DNA of 64,000 bases. It comes from UBA11612 sp965228575. GTDB taxonomy: Bacteria > Pseudomonadota > Alphaproteobacteria > Rhodospirillales > Rhodospirillaceae. Positions 35,290 to 44,434 of this stretch are shown piece by piece (positions within the stretch are counted from its first letter, which is position 1; every line of letters begins with the position of its first letter). The position numbers and the translations under genes are program-made. The DNA lies in NCBI GenBank assembly GCA_965228575.1, contig CBDDHW010000073.1, positions 55,784 to 119,783 of the forward strand, in the 5' to 3' direction. The notes beneath the pieces are model-generated. The model was not told where the DNA came from. It saw only the letters and a list, made by a program, of their open reading frames with translations, and searched no databases.

Positions 35290-35983
35290 CCACGACATCG
35301 AGCTACGCACATCCATCATAGAAACGTGCCTGTCAATATCGGCTCAGGGCTTGTCTTATGGAAGGTCGGGTAATGTAAGTGTGCGCAGGAGTGCTCAGGA
35401 TTTTTTTGTCAGTCCCTCGGGAACGGAATACACTGAAATTCAGGTGTCTGATGTTCCGCTTGTGACACTCACAGGCCGATGGTACGGCGCTAAAAAACCG
35501 TCTAGCGAATGGCGGTTTCATCGCGATATTTATAGCGCGCGCCCTGACGTGAACGCCATTGTTCACACCCACTCCCGCTACGCGACTGCGCTTGCGTGCA
35601 CAAGCAAGGGTATTCCGGCGTTTCATTATATGGTCGCGGTTGCAGGTGGTGCGGATATCCGTTGCGCGCCCTACGCGACTTTCGGTTCGCAAGAGTTATC
35701 AGATAATGCCCTCACCGCATTAAAGGGTCGTAAAGCCTGTCTCTTAGCCCATCACGGTGTAATCGCGCTTGGGTCCAGTGCCAAAGAGGCATTATCGCTT
35801 GCCGGAGAAGTCGAGAACCTCGCAGCGCAATACAGTGCGGCCCGACGTTTGGGGAAAGTTCCAGTGCTGGATGGCACCGAGATGCGGCGGGTGCTCGAAA
35901 AGTTTCGTACCTATGGCGATCAGAATTCGTCCACGGCCGATAGTGAACTAAGATTCGCGGCGGCAGATATTCCGGACGAGTAG
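35276..35983 (+). CDS. Class II aldolase, probable methylthioribulose-1-phosphate aldolase (Ald2-like)
   Basis: About 235 residues of the class II aldolase/fuculose-aldolase family. YGRSGNVSVR is the phosphate-binding start, VSPSGTEYTEI and SSEWRFHRDIY carry the acidic base, HTHSRYATAL gives the zinc His pair, and LAHHGVIALG carries the third His. I start at the GTG at 35276 because the longer open frame from 35210 lies inside mtnA. Position after mtnP and mtnA matches the Rhodospirillum rubrum arrangement in which Ald2 splits methylthioribulose-1-phosphate or deoxyribulose-1-phosphate into DHAP and an aldehyde (the DHAP shunt). MtnB dehydratase is a related alternative, but none of the later Met-salvage genes (mtnC, mtnD, mtnK) is nearby. 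Confidence 0.82.
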   Translation: MSTNNHDIELRTSIIETCLSISAQGLSYGRSGNVSVRRSAQDFFVSPSGTEYTEIQVSDVPLVTLTGRWYGAKKPSSEWRFHRDIYSARPDVNAIVHTHSRYATALACTSKGIPAFHYMVAVAGGADIRCAPYATFGSQELSDNALTALKGRKACLLAHHGVIALGSSAKEALSLAGEVENLAAQYSAARRLGKVPVLDGTEMRRVLEKFRTYGDQNSSTADSELRFAAADIPDE

Positions 35984-36006
35984 TAGTTAAGACGAGCAGT
36001 AGTTAA
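35975..36006. repeat. 16-bp tandem duplication over the aldolase stop codon
   Basis: GACGAG(T/C)AGTAGTTAA occurs twice head to tail (35975-35990 and 35991-36006) with one mismatch. The first copy holds the Asp-Glu-stop end of the aldolase gene. It is probably a slippage duplication with no effect on the protein. Confidence 0.75.
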
Positions 36007-36012
36007 CCGGCG

Positions 36013-37164
36013 CTAAATCTTAAAGACGTTTTCGCCTGCGGGCTGTCCACCACCACCGCCACCGGCTGGTGCAGGCGCACCTTGGCCCGCACCAGCGCCG
36101 GGCGCCTTCGCCACTTTTTGCGACGCTGATTCCTCAAGCGGGAATACCTTGAATAGTTCTGGAGGTGTGGCGATGTTCTTCATGGGCAGCCGTCCCATAC
36201 TCATAAAGTGAGCAGGAACTTTATTGCGCGCCGCATTCGCGATCACATCCGACACGGCGATTCCATCGGGATCTGCCTTTGGTTCAATACGCGCCGCAAT
36301 ATTCACCCCTTCGCCGAACACATCAGTTCCGGTGTGGATGACTTCGCCCATGTGAATGCCGATTCTGATATGAAATTGATCGTTCGCATCTTTGCCTTTG
36401 TTGTAATCGCCAATTCCTTTTTGGCAATCCATCGCGCATTGCACGGCGTTCTCGGCGGAGCGGAACCGGACCATGAATGCATCGCCGATCGTCTTAATAA
36501 CTGTGCCGCGGTTGCGCACGATTTGATTGCGCATAATTTCATTGTGCACTTCCAGCTTTTTGAGCTTAGCGGCTTCGTTCGCACCCATTTGTTTCGAGTA
36601 GCCAACGATGTCGGTAAACATAATCGCCGTCATTTGGGACTTGGGATTCTTCGCCGAGCCTTCGTCCATAGCAGCGAGTTCGGCATCACTGCTGCGGAAC
36701 TTGTTCAATAAGCGCAGCGGATTGATAGGGGCGAGCAGGCGGCCTAATCCCATTGTCACAAGAGCAAGAATGAAGGACTGGAGCACCCGGGAGATGCCCC
36801 AAACCCAAACACCGGTAAACAGCAAAGCAAACCAAATACTTTTAGCCGTAACCTGCCATCCAGCCGGCGTGAAGTCGGTAACGAATGTTGAGTCTGCAAA
36901 CAGATTGTAGGTCTGAACCGTCGTATAGACGTAAATTAGAATACAACCGAGACTTTTGATCGGGTTGACTGTGTACAGCCGTAACACGACCAACGCAAAA
37001 AGCAGCAGCAAATAGACGACCGTGAGAATAGGGGAGGTCAACTGAATGTCGATTGCACCGGCAAACATGTTGAAAATCCAGTCGGTAAAAAAGCCGCCGC
37101 TTTCAACCGCCTGATCGCCCGACGCCAAGGCTTCGTTGCTATACGAAAAAGTCTCTTCGGCCAT
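36013..37164 (-). CDS. Membrane-bound class III adenylate/guanylate cyclase
   Basis: The 383-residue protein has four hydrophobic segments in residues 40-150 and a class III cyclase catalytic domain at about 175-345. The two metal aspartates are in MFTDIVGYS and KTIGDAFMVRF, and the transition-state Asn and Arg are in GEGVNIAARIEP. A Gly/Pro/Ala-rich tail (about 350-380) precedes NVFKI. It should make cAMP or cGMP from the nucleotide triphosphate on the cytoplasmic face. The sensory input through the membrane part is unknown. It may supply the ligand for the cyclic-nucleotide domains at 1192-3732 and 18068-20476, but this is inference. It is transcribed alone, convergent with the methylthioadenosine genes. 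Confidence 0.88.
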   Translation of the reverse strand: MAEETFSYSNEALASGDQAVESGGFFTDWIFNMFAGAIDIQLTSPILTVVYLLLLFALVVLRLYTVNPIKSLGCILIYVYTTVQTYNLFADSTFVTDFTPAGWQVTAKSIWFALLFTGVWVWGISRVLQSFILALVTMGLGRLLAPINPLRLLNKFRSSDAELAAMDEGSAKNPKSQMTAIMFTDIVGYSKQMGANEAAKLKKLEVHNEIMRNQIVRNRGTVIKTIGDAFMVRFRSAENAVQCAMDCQKGIGDYNKGKDANDQFHIRIGIHMGEVIHTGTDVFGEGVNIAARIEPKADPDGIAVSDVIANAARNKVPAHFMSMGRLPMKNIATPPELFKVFPLEESASQKVAKAPGAGAGQGAPAPAGGGGGGQPAGENVFKI

Positions 37165-37396
37165 TTATTTAGTATCCCCTAACGCGGCGGGTTATCCCCC
37201 AAGATAACACTGGACACCCGTTCAGGTGATTACGGGTGCCTGAAACAAGCACGATTGATGTACCCGATTGCGCAGGAGTTTAGCCGAATGGCAAAGCCAT
37301 TTCCATACGCTAACCCCTTCACCGCGCGCGCAAATTACCGTTAAGGTGCCGCCAATTTTCTTGCTTTTTGCGGTCCGGACACTAAAGACTCTTCGT

Positions 37397-38641
37397 ATGG
37401 GTACTAATTTTTACCGGGTTTTAGGGTGCGCGGCCCTTGTGATTGCACTCTCAGTGCCGTTTGAGGGCATAGCGGCTGACGACGATCTACAAGAGTTCAA
37501 GGCGTGGCTCGCAGGCGTACGCGCCGAAGCCGCAGCGCAGGGCATTTCAGACGCAACCCTTGATCGGGCGCTCTCTAACCTTGAACCGATTCCGCGTGTC
37601 GTTGAACTCGATCGGCGGCAACCGGAATTCAGTCAAACATTTTCCCGTTACATCAGCCGCGCAGTCACCGAGGAACGGGTAGCGACCGGTCGGGATATGA
37701 TGCGCCGGTACAGATCGCTTCTCAGGACGCTTGAGCGGGCACATGGTGTGCCGGCTCGGTTTCTTATTGCCTTCTGGGGGCTCGAAACAAATTACGGACG
37801 AGTCAAGGGTGGCTTTCCGGTCATAGGAGCTCTCGCGACTTTGTCATTTGACGGGCGCCGCGCCGATTTTTTCCGCCAGGAATTGTTTAACGCCCTTAAA
37901 ATTTTGGATGACGGTCACACAGATGTGGACTCGATGATGGGGTCTTGGGCAGGTGCAATGGGACACACCCAATTCATGCCGTCGACATTTTTGGCGCATG
38001 CCACGGATCAGGATGGCGACGGTCGAAAGGATCTATGGGGAAGTGTACCGGATGCGATGGGGTCTGCTGCCAAATACCTGAGCGCACTACATTGGCGCTT
38101 CGGCTACACTTGGGGTCGTGAAGTCAAACTCCCGGCGGGATTTGACATCGACCTTGCAAGTGTGAGCGCATCTGCCCGAGAGACTAAACTGCCATTGAGC
38201 CGATGGGCGAGCCTCGGTGTGCGCCGTGCAAACGGAACGGTTCTCCCACAAGCCGATATCGACGCATCGTTAGTTATTCCCGAAGGAGCTGAAGGTGCAG
38301 CTTTCTTGGTTTATGACAATTACAACGTGATATTGGATTGGAATCGGTCAGTGTTCTATGCGATCGCCGTTGGTCATCTTGCAGACCGCATTGCGGGAGC
38401 AGAGCCACTCCGCGCACCACCGCGAAACGATCCACCTCTCACGCGAGAAGAGACGATTGAACTGCAGGCCGGCCTTATCAAGTTAGGGTTTCTTACCGGG
38501 ACCGCGGACGGCATCCTGGGAAGCCGGTCACGTCGCGCAATTCGGGACTTCCAAAGGGCGAACGACGTTATCGCCGACGGATATGCCGATCAGGCGCTTA
38601 TATCCCAGGTTAAACGAGAAGCCGGTGGCAATTCGCAATAA
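37397..38641 (+). CDS. Lytic murein transglycosylase, MltB family, with C-terminal peptidoglycan-binding domain
   Basis: From the ATG at 37397 the product is 414 residues with a signal peptide (LGCAALVIALSVPFEGIAA). The catalytic region includes FWGLETNYGRVKGGFPVIGA with the acid Glu, AMGHTQFMPSTF and DGRKDLWGSVPDAMGSAAKYL, as in the MltB/SLT_2 family. The last 65 residues (ELQAGLIKLGFLTGTADGILG to the end) form a PG_binding_1 domain. The enzyme cleaves peptidoglycan glycan strands to 1,6-anhydromuramyl ends in the periplasm. The frame is open from 37268, but the extra start has no signal-peptide logic. Next to rlpA and a D,D-carboxypeptidase in a cell-wall block. Confidence 0.92.
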   Translation: MGTNFYRVLGCAALVIALSVPFEGIAADDDLQEFKAWLAGVRAEAAAQGISDATLDRALSNLEPIPRVVELDRRQPEFSQTFSRYISRAVTEERVATGRDMMRRYRSLLRTLERAHGVPARFLIAFWGLETNYGRVKGGFPVIGALATLSFDGRRADFFRQELFNALKILDDGHTDVDSMMGSWAGAMGHTQFMPSTFLAHATDQDGDGRKDLWGSVPDAMGSAAKYLSALHWRFGYTWGREVKLPAGFDIDLASVSASARETKLPLSRWASLGVRRANGTVLPQADIDASLVIPEGAEGAAFLVYDNYNVILDWNRSVFYAIAVGHLADRIAGAEPLRAPPRNDPPLTREETIELQAGLIKLGFLTGTADGILGSRSRRAIRDFQRANDVIADGYADQALISQVKREAGGNSQ

Positions 38642-38721
38642 GGCGTGGCTGCTTGCCAGCAATTAGGGAATTGATTAATCTACCATATATTGTGCGGGCT
38701 TTTGAAATACGGCACTAGTTA

Positions 38722-39699
38722 ATGATCTTTGAGTCGCGATGTCCTCGCGTTTTGGCAGTTATTTTCTTAGCGGCTCTCGCGTTGGCCGGGTGTTCGTCAT
38801 CCCCAAAACCCGTACTTATTCCCTCTTCAGATGGAAACACCCTCACGCTGCCGCCCGGGGTAACTTATAAAGTCGGGCGTCCGTATACGATAGCTGGTGT
38901 TTGGTACTACCCCGCAGAAAACTACACATACTCGGAAGTTGGGATCGCGTCCTGGTACGGCCCAAACTTTCACGGAAAGAAGACCGCGAACGGAGAAATT
39001 TTTGATATGAATGCGCTGACGGCCGCGCATCCAACACTGCCACTGCCCAGCATCGTTCGCGTTACAAATTTAAAGAATGGGCGTGTTCTTCGTTTACGCA
39101 TTAACGACCGGGGGCCGTTTAAAAATAACCGTATTATCGATGTGTCGCGCCGTGCGGCAGAACTCCTCGGCTTCAAAAACGAGGGCATTACGCGCGTGCG
39201 TGTAGAAATAGAACCTGACGAGAGTTTGTACATCAAAAATATTGCCCTTGGTCGAAACCCGGGCCCTATGCCGACGGTCAAGGCGGCACCTCGGACAGCC
39301 GTGGCCTCGGCAGATTTACCGCCGCCCCGGCCGACTACGCGCGCCGCGCCACCAACAGCCAGACCACCTGTCCCCGAACCGGAGACGGTCCAAATTCCAA
39401 TGGCGCCCAAACCCGTTTCTGCAGGAGAGGTTGAACCTGCAATGAATGCCGCGCCGATTGAAAACTTCCCAGAGCAGCTCTTTGTCCAGGCGGGCGCGTT
39501 CTCTGATGAGTCCAATGCCCGCCGGCTTGCGTATCAGCTAGAAGATTTTGGCGAGGCTTTTGTCGTGCCCGTCATCGTAGACGGGGATCAATTTTACCGT
39601 GTCCGCCTAGGTCCAATAGATACACAGGATCAGGCCGATGACCTGCGCGAGGAGGTCGCGTCTTATGGTTACACGGATGCCCAGGTTGTCAGAAACTAA
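38722..39699 (+). CDS. rlpA: RlpA-like septal-ring lipoprotein with DPBB and SPOR domains
   Basis: A 325-residue lipoprotein (lipobox LAGC, acylated C24). The double-psi beta-barrel domain (about 72-165) has GIASWYGPNFHGKKTANGE, MNALTAAHPTLPLPS and LRINDRGPF with the catalytic-type Asp. A Pro/Ala-rich linker follows, and then a SPOR domain (about 250-325, LFVQAGAFSDESNARRLA) that binds denuded glycans at division sites. In some bacteria RlpA is a lytic transglycosylase acting at the septum. It is followed closely by the carboxypeptidase gene, the common alphaproteobacterial order. Confidence 0.94.
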   Translation: MIFESRCPRVLAVIFLAALALAGCSSSPKPVLIPSSDGNTLTLPPGVTYKVGRPYTIAGVWYYPAENYTYSEVGIASWYGPNFHGKKTANGEIFDMNALTAAHPTLPLPSIVRVTNLKNGRVLRLRINDRGPFKNNRIIDVSRRAAELLGFKNEGITRVRVEIEPDESLYIKNIALGRNPGPMPTVKAAPRTAVASADLPPPRPTTRAAPPTARPPVPEPETVQIPMAPKPVSAGEVEPAMNAAPIENFPEQLFVQAGAFSDESNARRLAYQLEDFGEAFVVPVIVDGDQFYRVRLGPIDTQDQADDLREEVASYGYTDAQVVRN

Positions 39700-39754
39700 T
39701 GAAACCAACGCGTTCCTCCCGTTTATTCATCTAAAGAAATACAGGCGTAAAACG

Positions 39755-40945
39755 ATGCGATACTGGCTACTGGTCTTTTTTGGAGTGTTGTTTCTCACAA
39801 CCCAAGGGCATGCCGTCTCGATCAGTATCAACGCCCGGGAATATGTTCTCGTAGACTTCCAAACCGACGCTGTATTGGCCGCGCGGAACCCTGATGAACG
39901 CATGCCACCATCGTCTATGAGCAAGCTCATGACCACCTATATGGTCTTTGACGCGCTTCAATCCGGACGCCTATCTCTTGATGATGAACTCAACGTCAGT
40001 GCAAATGCTTGGCGGAAAGGCGGCGCGGCGAGCGGCGGCTCGACAATGTTCCTCGAGCCCGACACAACAGTGAAAGTCGAGGACCTATTGCGCGGCGTCA
40101 TAATCCAATCGGGAAATGATGCATGTATTGTGTTGGCCGAAGGCTTGGCCGGTAGCGAAGAGAACTTTGCGGCTCAAATGAATACCAAAGCCGAGGAAAT
40201 TGGCCTGACAAATAGCAATTTCACCAACGCAACCGGTCTTCCTGACGACGATCACTATATGACGGCCATGGATTTAGCGCGGCTTGCAAAACGCATCATC
40301 TTGGACTTCCCAGAATTTTATGAGCTCTACAGCGAAACGACTTACACCCATAATGGAATCACTCAAGGCAACCGCAATCCCTTGCTTTATCGTGTTGGAA
40401 GCGGGGGAGATGGATTGAAGACTGGCCATACGGAAGCGGCCGGATATGGATTGACGGCGTCGTCGATACGTAATGGGCGGCGCCTGATCATGGTGGCCAA
40501 CGGCATGAACAGCGTTCGGGCGCGGGACGAAGAGTCGATCAAGCTTATCGATTGGGGCTTTCGCGAATTTGTGAACCGAGACCTGTTTAAAGCAGGTGAA
40601 GTGGTCACCGATGTAGAAGTTTGGCTAGGGGATCATGAAACGGTGCCGGTCGGGATTCCAGAGGATATTGTCGTCTCTGTTCCGCGCGCTGAAGCTCGAT
40701 CATTGGACGTTAAAGTGACCTATGAAGGCCCGATCCCAGCGCCCATCCCAGCAGGGACTCAGATCGCGACCCTCGAGGTGAGCGCAGAGGATATGGAAAC
40801 CAAAACATTTCCGCTTTTCTCAACAGAAGCGGTAGAGCGGCTTGGGTTTTTAGGCCGACTTCGCGCCGCCGCGGCCTACATGATTTTTGGGCCGCCAATG
40901 TCACCATCTGCACTTGGAGCGCAGGACCCAACGCCGGAAAACTAA
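39755..40945 (+). CDS. D-alanyl-D-alanine carboxypeptidase (PBP5/6 type)
   Basis: A 396-residue penicillin-binding protein of the S11 family. It has a signal peptide (LLVFFGVLFLTTQGHA), the active-site SxxK at S54-K57 (PPSSMSKLM), the second motif SGN in IQSGNDACIV and KTG in GLKTGHTEAAGYG. The C-terminal PBP5 beta domain is followed by an amphipathic tail (LRAAAAYMIF). It trims the terminal D-Ala of pentapeptides in the periplasm and limits cross-linking. The start is the ATG at 39755, since the longer frame from 39638 overlaps rlpA. The tmk gene follows after 76 bases. Confidence 0.94.
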   Translation: MRYWLLVFFGVLFLTTQGHAVSISINAREYVLVDFQTDAVLAARNPDERMPPSSMSKLMTTYMVFDALQSGRLSLDDELNVSANAWRKGGAASGGSTMFLEPDTTVKVEDLLRGVIIQSGNDACIVLAEGLAGSEENFAAQMNTKAEEIGLTNSNFTNATGLPDDDHYMTAMDLARLAKRIILDFPEFYELYSETTYTHNGITQGNRNPLLYRVGSGGDGLKTGHTEAAGYGLTASSIRNGRRLIMVANGMNSVRARDEESIKLIDWGFREFVNRDLFKAGEVVTDVEVWLGDHETVPVGIPEDIVVSVPRAEARSLDVKVTYEGPIPAPIPAGTQIATLEVSAEDMETKTFPLFSTEAVERLGFLGRLRAAAAYMIFGPPMSPSALGAQDPTPEN

Positions 40946-41021
40946 CCGGGCTGTCCCTTGAAATTGAACGCACACCGTCCCACTCTGCAAGAGCGCTAAG
41001 CACGACTAAAAGGATCTAATT

Positions 41022-41669
41022 GTGGCTGACGGTTGGTTTATCACGCTTGAGGGCGGAGAAGGGTGCGGCAAATCGACCCAAGTTCGGGCCCTTGGAGAGG
41101 CTCTCACCAAACGCGGTCTAAAGGTTGTTGTTACGCGCGAGCCTGGCGGTTCGGATGGCGCGGAAGCTATACGCAAATTACTGGTGGAAGGGGAGACCGA
41201 TCGCTGGGATGGACTGACCGAAACACTTTTGCATACGGCCGCCCGCCGAAATCATGTCGTCAATACGATTCAGCCCGCCTTGGAGTCCAATAAGGTCGTT
41301 ATTTGCGATCGTTTTTATGACTCAACCATGGCCTATCAAGGATATGGCCACGGCGTTGATAAGGATGTGATTACCTCCATACACAAAGCGGCGATTGGAG
41401 ACTTCGAACCCAACCTCACTCTCATTCTCGACGTTCCAGTTGACGTCGGTTTGGAACGCGTGGCGAACCGAGGCGGTACGGAACTACGCTACGAACAAAT
41501 GGATAAGGATTTTCACGAGAGAATGCGGTCTGGATTCTTAGAAATCGCCAAATCCAATCCAAAACGCTGCAAAATCATCAACGGCTCCCGTGACGCCGAG
41601 GCGGTTCAGCGCGATATCATGGAAGAGGTATTCTGGCTTCTGAAGGAGGAGTTGGGAGCGGATGACTGA
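41022..41669 (+). CDS. tmk: Thymidylate kinase
   Basis: A 215-residue kinase with P-loop LEGGEGCGKSTQ, the DR motif in VICDRFYDSTMAYQGYG, a lid region VANRGGTELRYE, and TREPGGSDGAEAIR for dTMP binding. It phosphorylates dTMP to dTDP in the cytosol. The start is GTG. The end overlaps holB by eight bases, which is the standard tmk-holB coupling of alphaproteobacteria. Confidence 0.96.
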   Translation: MADGWFITLEGGEGCGKSTQVRALGEALTKRGLKVVVTREPGGSDGAEAIRKLLVEGETDRWDGLTETLLHTAARRNHVVNTIQPALESNKVVICDRFYDSTMAYQGYGHGVDKDVITSIHKAAIGDFEPNLTLILDVPVDVGLERVANRGGTELRYEQMDKDFHERMRSGFLEIAKSNPKRCKIINGSRDAEAVQRDIMEEVFWLLKEELGADD

Positions 41670-42922
41670 CACTTCGGAATCCGAGAGTCTCGAGCCGAGC
41701 TCCAATCCCTATCTCATTGGGCATGAAGACGCGGAAAAAACGTTTCTCGACGCATGGAATGGACAAAGGCTTGCTCACGCGTGGTTGATTTGCGGTTCCC
41801 GAGGCATCGGTAAAAGCACACTTGCCTATCGCATGGCACGGTTTGCCCTGGGACAAGGGGTGAGCGGTAAAAGTGAAGCGAATTTGTTCGGTGTAAACGC
41901 CCCGCCGACGTCCTTACAAATGTCGACCGAACACCCGGTTTTTCGGCGCATCGCTGCTAAGGGCCACGGCGATTTTCGGGCAATCGAACGCGGCTGGTCG
42001 GATGCCAAGCGCACAAAACGGAAAACTGTCATCGGTGTCGATGATGTGCGCACGGTCGGGAGCTTTTTGAGGAAAACCCCCGCGGAGGGCGGCTGGCGGG
42101 TCGTTCTGATCGACGCGGCAGATGAAATGAACAACAACGCCGCAAACGCGGTGCTTAAGGTCTTGGAAGAACCTCCACTTAGGGCCCTGCTTTTTCTGGT
42201 CGCCCCACAATCCTGATCGCCTTCTTCCAACAATTCGGTCACGGTGCCGCCGCCTTGATCTCAAACCCTTGGGGCGCAACCAAGTCACCGCTCTCATGAA
42301 TCGGTATCGGCCAGACCTCAACACCGAGGACACCACAGCGCTCGCGGCCCTCGGAGACGGATCGATTGGCCGCGCGCTGGAACTCGCGGAGGAGGGGGGC
42401 GTTGAGCTGTTTCAAAGCGTGGTGGCACTTCTTGAAGATGTTCCAAGTCTGAGCATTACAAGGGTTCATGCCCTGGCCGACAAAGCGCTGCGGGGCGACG
42501 TCTTCCGCACCTTGAGTGGGCTCTTGTCCTGGTGGCTCGCGCGAATAGCGGCAAACGGGGCCCGGGGGAGTTTGTCCGACCTTGCCGAAATCGTACCTGG
42601 AGAGCACGCGGTGGCAGGCAAACTCCTTGCATTGGCGCCACCCGGTGCGTGGGCGGAAACCTGGGCAGAGGTTGGCCACATCGCCGAGAGAACTTTGGCT
42701 GTGCATATGGATCGAAAACGTAGTCTGATCTTGATTTTGAACGCTATCGAACGGACTGCGAAAAGTCAGCAAGCGGCAATAACAGCTAGAAACGGCTCTT
42801 TTCCCTTTAGCGGTAAGCGTTTATATGATGCGCGTGCCGCGCCTGATCAAAGGGCCGGCCGGTCTTACGAGGTAACGTCGTGTCAAACGCCTTTTACATC
42901 ACAACACCGATTTATTATGTGA
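41662..42922 (+). CDS. holB: DNA polymerase III delta' subunit, interrupted by a one-base frameshift
   Basis: The first part (41662 to about 42206) carries the clamp-loader start: ICGSRGIGKSTLAYRMA, VGSFLRKTPAEGGWRVVLIDAADEMN and NAANAVLKVLEEPP. After LLFLVA the frame ends quickly. One base over, the chain continues HNPDRLLPTIRSRCRRLDLKPL, the expected next element, and runs on to 42922 with the lid and collar domains. Deleting one C from the CCCC at 42203-42206 gives an intact protein of about 419 residues. As an essential replication gene in the tmk-holB-metG operon it is unlikely to be dead, so a sequence error is the best explanation. The 3' end overlaps the metG start by 43 bases. Confidence 0.88.
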
Positions 42923-44434
42923 ACGATAAGCCGCATATTGGCCACGCCTACACGACCATAGCCTGCGATGTATTGGCCCGGTTTAAGCGCCTTGACGGAT
43001 ATGATGTGAAGTTTCTCACAGGCACCGACGAACACGGCCAAAAGGTCGCAAAAGCCGCTGCGGAAAAAGGCATCGAACCCATCCAGCTCTGCGATCAAAA
43101 CTCTAAAAATTTCCGCGACCTAGCCGCCACTCTTGGCATTTCAAATGATGATTTTATCCGCACCACCGAGGAGCGGCATGTTGCCTCATGCCAAGCTCTT
43201 TGGAAGCGCCTCGAAGGCAACGGCCATATCTATCTCGATAAGTACGCCGGATGGTATGCGGTGCGCGACGAGGCCTATTACGATGAAGGCGAACTCACGA
43301 AAGGGCCGGACGGCGAGCGTCTCGCCCCCAGTGGCGCGCCGGTCGAATGGGTGGAGGAGGAAAGTTATTTCTTCAATCTCTCCAAATGGCAGGACAAGCT
43401 ACTCGCGCTTTACGACTCAAACCCTGAGATCATCGGCCCCAAGACCCGCTATAACGAGGTTTACAGCTTCGTCAAAGGCGGCCTACGCGATCTCTCAATC
43501 TCGCGAACCACGTTTTCCTGGGGCATCCCGGTTCCGGGCAACGATAAGCATGTCATGTACGTGTGGATCGACGCGCTCACCAATTACATAACCGCCCTAG
43601 GGTACCCGAAGGACGGCGGCGACTTTGCAACCTTTTGGCCCGAAGCCCACCACATGGTCGGCAAGGACATCATCCGTTTTCACTGTGTCTATTGGCCCGC
43701 GTTTCTCATGGCCGCAGACATCACTCCGCCGAAACGGGTGTTTGCTCACGGCTGGTGGACGGTTGAGGGGCAGAAAATGAGTAAGTCCCTCGGCAACGCC
43801 ATTGACCCCAATGCCCTGGTTGAGACCTACGGCCTGGACCAACTGCGCTATTTCATGATGCGCGAAATTCCCTTTGGCAACGATGGTGATTTTTCCGAAA
43901 GTGCCATCGCCGGACGCATCAACGGCGAGCTCGCCAACGAGTTCGGCAATCTGGCGCAGCGGGTTTTGTCGTTCATCGCCAAGAATTGTGATGGAAGGCT
44001 TCCCGAGCCTAGCGAGCAGATCGAAGACGATCGCCAGCTTTTGGACTTGGCTTGGCAAACGGTCGACCGCTGCCGGGCTTCAATTGATAAACAGGCAATG
44101 CACGATGTTCTTGAGCAGATTTGGGTGGTGGTGCGTGAGGCCAAACAGTTATGTGGACAAGCAGGCTCCCTGGGCGCTCAAGAAAACCGACCCGGAGCGG
44201 ATGAAAACCGTGTTGTACGTGCTTGTGGAAACCATTCGCCACATCGCAATTTTGATGCAACCTTTCACGCCCGCAGCCACTGCCAAAATGCTCGATCAAC
44301 TTGCGATTCCAGAGGATGCGCGCTCGTTTGCCCACCTGGGCGAGGCCCACACTCTTAAGCCCGGCACGCCGCTGCCAAAACCTGAAGGCGTTTTCCCGCG
44401 CCACGAGGTTAAAGCCGGGAAGGGGGACCAATGA
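42880..44434 (+). CDS. metG: Methionyl-tRNA synthetase, interrupted by a one-base frameshift near the 3' end
   Basis: Class I synthetase motifs are present: TTPIYYVNDKPHIGHAY (HIGH), FLTGTDEHGQK, WIDALTNYITALGYP and GQKMSKSLGN (KMSKS). The reading frame breaks after IWVVVREA; the expected NSYVDKQAPWALKK and the rest of the anticodon-binding domain continue in another frame to 44434. Removing one A from the AAA at 44143-44145 repairs it and gives about 517 residues, normal for alphaproteobacterial MetRS without the C-terminal dimer domain. The start is GTG. Its stop overlaps the tatD ATG. The gene is essential, so a sequence error is likely. Unrepaired, the protein would have about 60 unrelated residues at its end. 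Confidence 0.92.

Noticed and set aside
36040..36100. Short G/C-rich repeats near the cyclase 3' end as a CRISPR-like array
   Set aside because: They encode a Gly/Pro/Ala-rich protein tail and have no regular spacers.
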